A stretch of 64,000 nt of DNA from Streptomyces malaysiensis subsp. samsunensis. Lineage in GTDB: Bacteria; Actinomycetota; Actinomycetes; Streptomycetales; Streptomycetaceae. This document shows positions 52,222-59,303 of this stretch, piece after piece. The translations under genes were made by a program, and so were the position numbers. The notes under the pieces are model-generated. The model worked only from the letters and a program-made list of their open reading frames with translations, searched no databases and had not been told where the DNA came from. Every line of letters starts with the position of its first letter. Positions within the stretch are counted from its first letter, which is position 1. Location of the stretch: positions 1 through 64,000 of the forward strand of contig NZ_JANIIC010000050.1 in NCBI RefSeq assembly GCF_024519315.1. The letters are read 5' to 3'.

Positions 52222-52314
52222 GTGCGTCGCCGTGGGAACCTTGCGTCCAACGCCCGCCACATGGCCATTGAGCCACGTAGCCGAGGTGGGCAGAGATGCG
52301 CCACGAAACCAATC

Positions 52315-52322
52315 TATTGACA
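52315..52322. promoter_or_regulatory. Second TATTGACA half-site
   Basis: The same 8 bases as the left arm of the palindrome recur 112 bp away, in front of the acyl-CoA synthetase gene, where TTGACA could also be a -35 box. A full right arm is not present. Confidence 0.4.
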
Positions 52323-52395
52323 CATCGCCAAGAGCGGTTCACTGTTAAGGCCGTTCAAGCAGCCCGCTCACGATTCGCGATGGAGGGAGCCCTCC

Positions 52396-54213
52396 GTGGC
52401 CACAGCAGAGCAACTCCAGCAGTCCATCGAGGAGCTGACGATCACCAAGCTGCTGCGCCGCAACGCCCAGCAGTTCGCCGAGCGTCCCGCGCTGACCACC
52501 GGCCTCGGTCCGGACGCGGGAACCCTGTCCTGGTCGCAGCTGCGCGCCGAGGTCGCCGCCCTCACCCGCGGTCTCACCGCGCTCGGTCTGAGCCCGGAGG
52601 ACCGGATGCTCATCGCGATGTCCAGGCGAGCGGAGCACTGGATCGTCGACCTCGCGGCCATCCACATCGGCGCCCTGCCCTGTAGTACGTACGACACACT
52701 GAGCACCGAGCAGATCGGCGCCGTGGCCCGGCACAGCGCGGCCACCGTTCTCGTCCTGGAAGGCGCGGAGCAGATGCGCCGCTGGCAGCCGGTCCTGGAC
52801 GACCTGCCGCACCTGCGCGCCATCGTCATCCTCGACTGGGACGCGGCCCCGGCCGACGATCCGCGCTTTGTCAGCTACTCGGCCGTGCGCGGGGCGATAC
52901 CCCCCGACGACGCCGCGTTCGAGGCGCTCGCCAACGCCGCGACCGCCGACCGGCCGCTGACCCTGGTGTACACCTCGGGCACCACCGGGGCGCCCAAAGG
53001 CGTGGTGCTCTCCCACCGCAACGTCATCCACGAGTCCCTGATGCAGGACCAGCTCGTCCCCGTCCCCGAACATCCGCGCTCGATCGCGTACCTCCCGATG
53101 GCGCACATCGCCGAGCGGGTGCTGGGGATCTACATGCCGATCTGCCACGCCGGACACGTCACGATCTGCCCGGAGCCCGAGCAGCTCCTGCCCACCCTGC
53201 TCACGGTGCGCCCGCACGGCTTCTTCGGAGTCCCCCGGGTATGGGAGAAGCTCGCCACCGCCTTGCGGGCCAAGCTCAGTGCCCTCGCCGAGGAACAGGC
53301 CGTGGCCGTGACGCAGGCGAGGAGGGCCTATCTCGAAGTGTTCCGGCTGCGCTCCGCGGGCAAGGACATTCCGGCCGACCTCACCGAGGTGCTGGAGCAG
53401 CTCGACGCGCAGGTGTTACGGCCCATCAGGGCCGCCATCGGGCTCGACGACTGCCACCGGGCCTTCAGCGGCGCCGCGCCGATCCCCACCAGCGTCCTGG
53501 AGTTCCTCGCGGGCGTGGGGCTGCCGGTGTACGAGGTCTGGGGCCTGAGCGAGACCACCGGCGCGGCCACCGTCAGCACGCCCGAGGCGTTCGCGCTCGG
53601 CTCCGTCGGGCGCCCCGCGCCGGGCATCGAGATCAAGGAAGCCCACGACGGCGAGCTCCTCGTCCGCGGCCCCGTCGTCTTCCCCGGCTATCTACGGGCC
53701 GACGGCCGCATCGAGCCCGCGACCGACGCGGAGGGCTGGCTGCCCACCGGCGACCTCGGGACGGTCGACTCACGGGGCATCGTCACGGTCACCGACCGCA
53801 AGAAGGAGATCATCATCACCGACGGCGGCAAGAACATCGCCCCGGCCAGGATCGAGTCCCAGCTGCGAGCCCACCCCCTGATCGCCCATGCCGTCGCGAT
53901 CGGTGACCGGCGCCGCTATGTCACCGCGCTGCTGGTACTGGACGAGGAGACGGCCCCGCTCTGGGCGCGGGCGAACGGAATCACCACGTCCGACCTGGGC
54001 GAGCTCTCCCACCACCCCGAGATACTCGCGGTCCTGGACCAGTTGGTCGCGGAGACGAACACGGCGCTGTCCCGTGCGGAGCAGGTGAAGAAGCACCGTG
54101 TCCTGCCGGGCCCATGGAGCATCGAAACGGGCGAGCTGACGCCGAAACTGAGCCTGCGCCGCCGGGCCATCGCCGAACTGCACGCCGACACCATCGAGTC
54201 GATGTACACATAG
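52396..54213 (+). CDS. Long-chain fatty acyl-CoA synthetase (AMP-forming, FadD15-like)
   Basis: 605 residues of the ANL family. YTSGTTGAPKGVVLSHRNV (~195) is the ATP motif, AYLPMAHIAERVLGIY and GFFGVPRVWEKL the eukaryote-like long-chain signature, GAAPIPTSVLEFLAG and WGLSETTGAATV (~380) follow, then GWLPTGDLGTVDSRGIVTVT, DRKKEIIITDGGKNIAPARI. The C-terminal catalytic Lys is in ETGELTPKLSLRR. It activates long-chain or isoprenoid acids as CoA esters. GTG 52396 has GGAGGG upstream. First gene of an operon with tetR and the acyl-CoA dehydrogenase. Confidence 0.9.
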   Translation: MATAEQLQQSIEELTITKLLRRNAQQFAERPALTTGLGPDAGTLSWSQLRAEVAALTRGLTALGLSPEDRMLIAMSRRAEHWIVDLAAIHIGALPCSTYDTLSTEQIGAVARHSAATVLVLEGAEQMRRWQPVLDDLPHLRAIVILDWDAAPADDPRFVSYSAVRGAIPPDDAAFEALANAATADRPLTLVYTSGTTGAPKGVVLSHRNVIHESLMQDQLVPVPEHPRSIAYLPMAHIAERVLGIYMPICHAGHVTICPEPEQLLPTLLTVRPHGFFGVPRVWEKLATALRAKLSALAEEQAVAVTQARRAYLEVFRLRSAGKDIPADLTEVLEQLDAQVLRPIRAAIGLDDCHRAFSGAAPIPTSVLEFLAGVGLPVYEVWGLSETTGAATVSTPEAFALGSVGRPAPGIEIKEAHDGELLVRGPVVFPGYLRADGRIEPATDAEGWLPTGDLGTVDSRGIVTVTDRKKEIIITDGGKNIAPARIESQLRAHPLIAHAVAIGDRRRYVTALLVLDEETAPLWARANGITTSDLGELSHHPEILAVLDQLVAETNTALSRAEQVKKHRVLPGPWSIETGELTPKLSLRRRAIAELHADTIESMYT

Positions 54214-54248
54214 GTCCGACACACCGCGACCACGGAGGGACTATCCGC

Positions 54249-54869
54249 ATGGGTGTTCAGCGCCAGGCCCCACGACGCCGAATGGAGCCGGACGCCCGGC
54301 GCGCCGAAATCCTCGGCGTCGCACGCAGGCTCTTCGGGACCAACAGCTACACCGCGGTGTCCATCTCGGACATCGCGGCCGAGGCCGGCGTGGCCCGTGC
54401 TCTGGTCAACCACTACTTCGGCAGCAAGCGGCAGCTCTATCTGGAGGTGGTGCGGCAGATGATGGTCGTCCCGGCCTCCGTCTCGGAGCGACTGCCCCCG
54501 ACCAACGCCGAGGAGCGAGTGTCGATCTGCGTCGACCGGTGGCTCGAAGTCGTGGAGCGCAACCGGGACATGTGGCTGTCCGCGATCGGCCCGGAGGCGC
54601 TCAGCAACGACCCGGAGATCGACCAGATCATGCTCGAGGCCGACGAGATCGCCACCGACCGCGTCCTGGAGGCCGTGATGATGGCCGACGTCGTCGAGGG
54701 CCGCCAGAAGCTCCGGGCGATGATCCGCGCCCACAGCGGCATGCTCAAGGCCGCCTCCCGCGAATGGCTGGTGCGCGGCGCCCTCAGCCGCAGCGATCTG
54801 CACGTGATGCTCACACGCACCGTGCTCCACCTTGTCCACACGGTCTTCCCCGCCGTACGGGACGACTGA
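54249..54869 (+). CDS. TetR-family regulator of the beta-oxidation genes
   Basis: 206 residues. The helix-turn-helix region reads RRAEILGVARRLFGTNSYTA, VSISDIAAEAGVARALVNHY, FGSKRQLYLEVVRQM at residues ~15-62. The ligand domain is of the FadR/KstR-like helical kind. ATG 54249 starts 35 bp after the synthetase stop and the dehydrogenase begins 39 bp after its own stop, so it is co-transcribed with the genes it probably controls. The palindrome at 52203 is its most likely operator, with an acyl-CoA as inducer by analogy with other fatty-acid TetR regulators. Confidence 0.86.
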   Translation: MGVQRQAPRRRMEPDARRAEILGVARRLFGTNSYTAVSISDIAAEAGVARALVNHYFGSKRQLYLEVVRQMMVVPASVSERLPPTNAEERVSICVDRWLEVVERNRDMWLSAIGPEALSNDPEIDQIMLEADEIATDRVLEAVMMADVVEGRQKLRAMIRAHSGMLKAASREWLVRGALSRSDLHVMLTRTVLHLVHTVFPAVRDD

Positions 54870-54908
54870 GAACGCCTTACCGACCCTGCCCGAGCAGAGA
54901 GGCACATC

Positions 54909-56051
54909 ATGCCCCGAACCCTGTCGGACGAACGTCGCGACCTGACCAAGGCGATAGCCGACTTCTGCCGCCGCGAGTGCGGTACGAAGGAGCAACGGGA
55001 CAAGCTGACGGCCAACGGCCAGGAACAGCACAATCAAAAGCTCTACGGGAAGATGGCCGAGCTGGGCTGGCTGGGCATCGCCGTCCCGGAGGAGTACGGC
55101 GGCGCGGGCCTGGGCATGACGGACCTCTGCCTGTTCCTTCAGGAGACCTCCTACGGACTGGCTCCCATCAGCGGTTTCGGCACCACGATCATCGCCGCCG
55201 CGGCATACGAGAAGTTCGGCACCGAGGAGCAGAAGCGCACCGTTCTCGAAGGCGTGGTCAATGGCCGGGTCGAGGCCATCTCGATGTCCGAGCCGGGCGC
55301 CGGATCGGACGTGGGCGCCCTTTCCTGCCGCGCGGAGCGCGTGGACGGCGGCTACGTTATCAACGGACAGAAAACCTGGTGCTCCAACGCACACTTCGCC
55401 GACCACATCCTGCTGATCGCCCGCACGGCACATGGGCAGTCGAAACATGAGGGGCTCACCCAGTTCATGGTGCCGGCAGACGCCGACGGCCTCCAGATCA
55501 GGGGTATCGACACCATGGGCGGGCGGGACGTCAACGACCTCTACTTCACCGACTGCTTCGTAGCGGACTCCGCCGTCGTCGGTGTGCCCGACCGTGCGTG
55601 GACACAGCTGATGGCCGGGCTGAACCTGGAACGGATGATCCTCGCCGCGATGATGCTGGGCGTGGCCCAGCGGGCGTTCGAAGACACCCTCACGTATGTG
55701 CGGCAGCGCGAACAGTTCGGCCGCCCGATCGGCTCGTTCCAGGCTCTCAAGCACCGGATCGCGGACATGGCCACCGAGCTCGAATGTGCCCAACTGCTCC
55801 TGGACGACGTCGCCGCCGCGATCGACGCCGAGCCCGGCCGCGTGTTCGCCCGCGAGGCGTCCATGGCGAAGCTCAAGTGCACCGAACTCGCCAAGCACGT
55901 GACCCTGGAGGGCATGCAGATGATGGGCGGCTACGGGTACGCCACGGAATACGGCATGGAAGCCCTGCTGCGGTCGACCGTGGTGTCCACGGTGTACGGC
56001 GGGACGAGCGAGATCCAGCGAGACATCATCGGCAAGACCTACGGCCTCTAG
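54909..56051 (+). CDS. Acyl-CoA dehydrogenase (isovaleryl/long-chain type)
   Basis: 380 residues with the ACAD signatures EEYGGAGLGMTDLCLFLQE, AISMSEPGAGSDVGALSCRA, NGQKTWCSNAHFADHILLIA and GGYGYATEYGMEALLR. The end reads VYGGTSEIQRDIIGKTYGL: Gly replaces the Glu used by medium-chain enzymes (YEGT), and the catalytic base is instead Glu241 in GLNLERMILAA, as in isovaleryl-CoA and long-chain acyl-CoA dehydrogenases. That subtype handles branched or long chains, in line with isoprenoid acids from rubber, though not proof. Ribosome binding site GAGAGGCA precedes ATG 54909. Confidence 0.9.
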   Translation: MPRTLSDERRDLTKAIADFCRRECGTKEQRDKLTANGQEQHNQKLYGKMAELGWLGIAVPEEYGGAGLGMTDLCLFLQETSYGLAPISGFGTTIIAAAAYEKFGTEEQKRTVLEGVVNGRVEAISMSEPGAGSDVGALSCRAERVDGGYVINGQKTWCSNAHFADHILLIARTAHGQSKHEGLTQFMVPADADGLQIRGIDTMGGRDVNDLYFTDCFVADSAVVGVPDRAWTQLMAGLNLERMILAAMMLGVAQRAFEDTLTYVRQREQFGRPIGSFQALKHRIADMATELECAQLLLDDVAAAIDAEPGRVFAREASMAKLKCTELAKHVTLEGMQMMGGYGYATEYGMEALLRSTVVSTVYGGTSEIQRDIIGKTYGL

Positions 56052-56212
56052 GCGGTCACGATGCCGACCACACGTTCCCATCACGGCGTTGGGCACGCCG
56101 CATCGGTCCCGGTCCGTACGTCCTCCACGCGAGCGACGCGGCCCCCGGAAAGGGGAGCCCGATAGGTTGTATTTTCACCGGGGCAGCACCGAGACCGGAA
56201 AGGCCCAACGTC

Positions 56213-57010
56213 ATGGCGTGGAGCACGCGGCAACTCGCCGATCTCGCCGATACCACCGTCAAAACGGTGCGTTACTACCACCGGATCGGCCTGCTCGACG
56301 AACCCGCACGCACCTCGAACGGCTACAAGCAGTACAAGCCGGCTCATCTCGTGCGTTTGCTTCAGATCAAGCGGATGAGCCACCTCGGTGTTTCCCTCGC
56401 GCAGATCGGCGCGATGGGACGAGCGGGGGCAAAACCCGACGAGGCCATCCGTATCCTGGACGCCGAACTGGCGGACACCATCGACCGCCTGCGACGGATA
56501 CGCGCTGAGCTGGCCGTCATCCTCGAGCACCAGGCGCCGCTCGACACTCCGCCGCCGTTCGGTCCCGTCGCCGATGAGCTGGGCGAGCGAGGCCATGCCC
56601 TGGTCACCGTCCTCTCGCAGGTGTTCGACGAAGACGCCCTCGATGATCTGCGCGAGCTCATCTCGGAACGCGACGACTACGAGGACGATTTCGAAGCCCT
56701 CCCCGAGGACGCGGACGACGCGACGATCGACGAACTGGCCGGGCGTCTGGCCGTGGCGATCCGCGCCCATCAGGACCGATTCCCGTGGCTGAGCGACCCG
56801 GGCAGTGCCGCACCACGAGGCAAGCGGTTCGCCGAGGCCGTGATGGGCCCCGCCTTCGCCGAACTCTTCAACCGGGCCCAGCTCAAGGCCCTCGCCCGGG
56901 CCCACGCGCTCAACCAGGAGTTCAGGTCCGCGGCAGGCACCGCGGCGACGCTGGGCAGGCCGATCCGTGATGTCGGACGCCCCCTCGAAGACGCCACCGA
57001 GCACCGCTGA
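56213..57010 (+). CDS. MerR-family transcriptional regulator
   Basis: 265 residues. The N-terminal winged helix is standard MerR: WSTRQLADLADTTVKTVRYY, HRIGLLDEPARTSNGYKQY, LQIKRMSHLGVSLAQIGAM (1-75), then the dimerisation coiled coil (ELADTIDRLRRIRAELAVIL). The C-terminal ~140 residues are helical and acidic (SERDDYEDDFEALPEDADDA) with no metal-binding cysteines, so an organic ligand is more likely than a metal. GGAAAGGCC precedes ATG 56213. It lies 161 bp downstream of the acyl-CoA dehydrogenase and 133 bp upstream of a secreted peptidase, whose leader holds a large inverted repeat that could be its target. Confidence 0.85.
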   Translation: MAWSTRQLADLADTTVKTVRYYHRIGLLDEPARTSNGYKQYKPAHLVRLLQIKRMSHLGVSLAQIGAMGRAGAKPDEAIRILDAELADTIDRLRRIRAELAVILEHQAPLDTPPPFGPVADELGERGHALVTVLSQVFDEDALDDLRELISERDDYEDDFEALPEDADDATIDELAGRLAVAIRAHQDRFPWLSDPGSAAPRGKRFAEAVMGPAFAELFNRAQLKALARAHALNQEFRSAAGTAATLGRPIRDVGRPLEDATEHR

Positions 57011-57037
57011 GGCTGATGTTCCGGCAGAACGACCACA

Positions 57038-57133
57038 CCGAATGTGATCTCTACGCTCGTCCGGCTTGACCTGGCCCCAAGGGCAGGGGGTGCCCTGGAT
57101 GACGCCAGGAAGCACATCGCCGATCACATTCGG
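57038..57133 (+). promoter_or_regulatory. 12-bp inverted repeat spanning the peptidase leader and touching its ribosome binding site
   Basis: CCGAATGTGATC (57038-57049) and GATCACATTCGG (57122-57133) are exact inverted copies 72 bp apart. The right arm runs into the GGAGGAA ribosome binding site of the peptidase gene (57132-57138). In RNA the arms could pair and hide the site; as DNA they could be two operator halves. Confidence 0.5.
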
Positions 57134-57143
57134 AGGAACGTAC

Positions 57144-58679
57144 ATGGACCGTAGGCACAGGGTGGGCCGGGGTCTGGCCCTGACAGTCGCGATCGGCCTC
57201 GCCGGGTCGCTGGCGTCGGCCCCGCCCGCCGCCGCCGATCGGGACGACGTAGGTCAAGTGGAGTGGGGTGCCTGTCCGGACGACGTCACGGCCAAGGCGC
57301 CGGATCTGAATGTGCAGTGCGGGACCGTGAGAGTGCCGCTGGACTACAACGACCCGGACGGCACACAGATCGACCTCATGGTGTCGCGGCTGGCGAGTGA
57401 GAACCCGCACAAGCGGCGCGGTGTGCTGCTGCTGAACCCGGGCGGTCCGGGCGGGTCCGCGCTGACGATGCCGGCCGAGCTGGCCGACCTGGGCATCCCG
57501 TCAAAGGTCCTCGACACCTATGACCTGATCGGCATGGACACCCGCGGCTTCGGACATTCGGCGCCGATCGACTGCGGGTTCACCGTCGGCCAGGACTACA
57601 TCGGCAATGTCCCGCCGTACGCCGTGGACAACGCGGCGGTGGTCGAGCAGGCCGAGATCGCCAAGGGCGTCGCCGAGCAGTGCGCGGCCCATGACACCGA
57701 CGGCCGCATGGCCCACATCACGACCGCCAACACGGCGCGGGACCTGGACCGGATCCGGGCCGCGCTCGGCGAGAAGAAGGCCAGCTACTTCGGCCTCTCG
57801 TACGGATCGGCGCTGGGCGCCGCGTACGCCTCGATGTTCCCGGACACCACCGACCGAGTGCTCATCGACAGCAACCTCGGTGACACGGCCCTGGACCGCG
57901 CCGGTCTCCGTCGGTACGCGCTGGGCATGGAGGAGACCTTTCCCGACTTCGCGAAGTGGACGGCGGCACGGAACTCCGCGTACGGGCTCGGACGGACTCC
58001 GGAGGAAGTGCGCGAGACGTACTTCTCGCTTGCCGAACGGCTCGACGAGAAGCCGGTCTTCGGTATCGATGGCCGTCAGTTCCGGTTCACCACCTTCGGT
58101 GGTCTCTACGCCAAGCGGACGTACGGCCGGACGGCGCAGCTCTGGGAAGCGATCAAGGACGCCGACGAGACCGCGGTCAAAAGGGCGGCCAAAAGGCTGA
58201 TGACAGAGACCCGCGGCGTACCGGCGGCGACCGCCGAGGGAGCGTCGTACTCCAACTCATGGTCCGTCTTCCTCACGGTGACCTGCAACGACGTGGAGTG
58301 GCCCAGCGATGTCCGGGCGTACCAGCACAGCGTCGCCGCGGACCGCGAGAAGTATCCGCTGTTCGGTGCGGCGGCGGCCAACATTCTGCCGTGTGCGTTC
58401 TGGCCGCACGCGCCGTCCGAGCCGCAGGTCAAGATCAACGATGATGGGCCGACGAACATCCTGATCACGCAGAATCGGCACGACCCGGTCACGCCGCTGC
58501 TCGGTGGACAGCTGTTCCGGAAGAAGTTCGCCGATCGCTCACGTCTGGTGACCGCGGACGGAAGCGGTCACGGTGTCTACGTCTACGGCGGCAACGCGTG
58601 TGCGCTGAACGTGGGCACGGCATGGCTGGCCGACGGAGTGATGCCGGAGAAGGACGTCACGTGCCGGGCGTCGGGCTGA
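57144..58679 (+). CDS. Secreted tripeptidyl-aminopeptidase-like alpha/beta hydrolase (S33, TAP C-terminal domain)
   Basis: 511 residues. Signal peptide RRHRVGRGLALTVAIGLAGS ending AAA (~32). The S33/TAP fold is shown by LNPGGPGGSALTMPAELADL, DTRGFGHSAPIDC, the nucleophile in YFGLSYGSALGAAYASMFPD (Ser ~219), the acid in NRHDPVTPLLGG and the His in DGSGHGVYVYGGNACALN near the C-terminus, with the conserved TAP disulfide cysteines. It releases peptides from protein N-termini outside the cell. GGAGG lies seven bases before ATG 57144 and overlaps a 12-bp inverted repeat. An imperfect GC hairpin follows the stop at about 58708-58732. Confidence 0.9.
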   Translation: MDRRHRVGRGLALTVAIGLAGSLASAPPAAADRDDVGQVEWGACPDDVTAKAPDLNVQCGTVRVPLDYNDPDGTQIDLMVSRLASENPHKRRGVLLLNPGGPGGSALTMPAELADLGIPSKVLDTYDLIGMDTRGFGHSAPIDCGFTVGQDYIGNVPPYAVDNAAVVEQAEIAKGVAEQCAAHDTDGRMAHITTANTARDLDRIRAALGEKKASYFGLSYGSALGAAYASMFPDTTDRVLIDSNLGDTALDRAGLRRYALGMEETFPDFAKWTAARNSAYGLGRTPEEVRETYFSLAERLDEKPVFGIDGRQFRFTTFGGLYAKRTYGRTAQLWEAIKDADETAVKRAAKRLMTETRGVPAATAEGASYSNSWSVFLTVTCNDVEWPSDVRAYQHSVAADREKYPLFGAAAANILPCAFWPHAPSEPQVKINDDGPTNILITQNRHDPVTPLLGGQLFRKKFADRSRLVTADGSGHGVYVYGGNACALNVGTAWLADGVMPEKDVTCRASG

Positions 58680-58847
58680 ACCTCGGCCGCGAAGGTCGGC
58701 CGCCGCGGGCCTTGCCCGGCGGCGAGGCGCGGTTCGGCCAGAAGGTCACCGGCGGCGGTTTCCAAGCGGCCGCCCCGGCGGTGGAGACCGCGGCGCCTAG
58801 ACTGGGGAGCCTTGTGAACGGGTGGTTCCGGGCGACGGAGGTCGGCG

Positions 58848-59216
58848 ATGGCGAAGGGCGACGTGCACGAGTTTGAAGATCCTTCTGCCGATGTCCTCGC
58901 CGAGGCGGCGGCGGCCTTCGGACTGCTGGCATCGGCGGCGCGGCTGCGCATCATGTGGGCCCTCGCCCAGGGGGAGAGCGATGTGACGCACCTCGCCGAC
59001 CGGGTGGGCGGGGCGCTGCCCGCGATCAGTCAGCATCTGACCAAGCTCAAGCTGGCGGGGCTCGTCCGCTCGCGGCGGGAAGGCCGCCGCCAGGTGTACT
59101 TCGTCGATGACCCCGACGTCGTCACCGTGGTGCGTCTCATGGTCGGCCAGCTCGCCGACCGCGCGCGGAACGAGGCCACGGCGCCGGTGCGTCTGGTGCA
59201 CGAAACCGGTGCCTGA
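58848..59216 (+). CDS. ArsR/SmtB-family transcriptional regulator
   Basis: 122 residues with the winged helix LASAARLRIMWALAQGESDV, THLADRVGGALPAISQHLTK, LKLAGLVRSRREGRRQVYFV (~25-90). The DNA-binding half is clear. Usual alpha-5 metal ligands (D-x-H and H-x2-H of NmtR-type sensors) are mostly missing: DDPDVVTVVRLMVGQLADRA has no His, and only one His lies near the end, so its effector is uncertain. No Cys is present. It lies 87 bp upstream of the P-type ATPase frame, the classic layout of a metal sensor and its exporter or importer. Confidence 0.85.
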   Translation: MAKGDVHEFEDPSADVLAEAAAAFGLLASAARLRIMWALAQGESDVTHLADRVGGALPAISQHLTKLKLAGLVRSRREGRRQVYFVDDPDVVTVVRLMVGQLADRARNEATAPVRLVHETGA

Positions 59217-59303
59217 GCGGGCCGTGGCCGCGGGGGCGGCCCCTCGACCGCCGCGGCACCGTCCCCGGGAAGCGACGGGAGCGCGGCGCCGACCGCGCTG
59301 CAA

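Noticed and set aside
58700..58735. Terminator after the peptidase gene
   Set aside because: The GCCGCCGCGGGC/GCCCGGCGGC pairing has a bulge and no other support; mentioned only within the gene entry.
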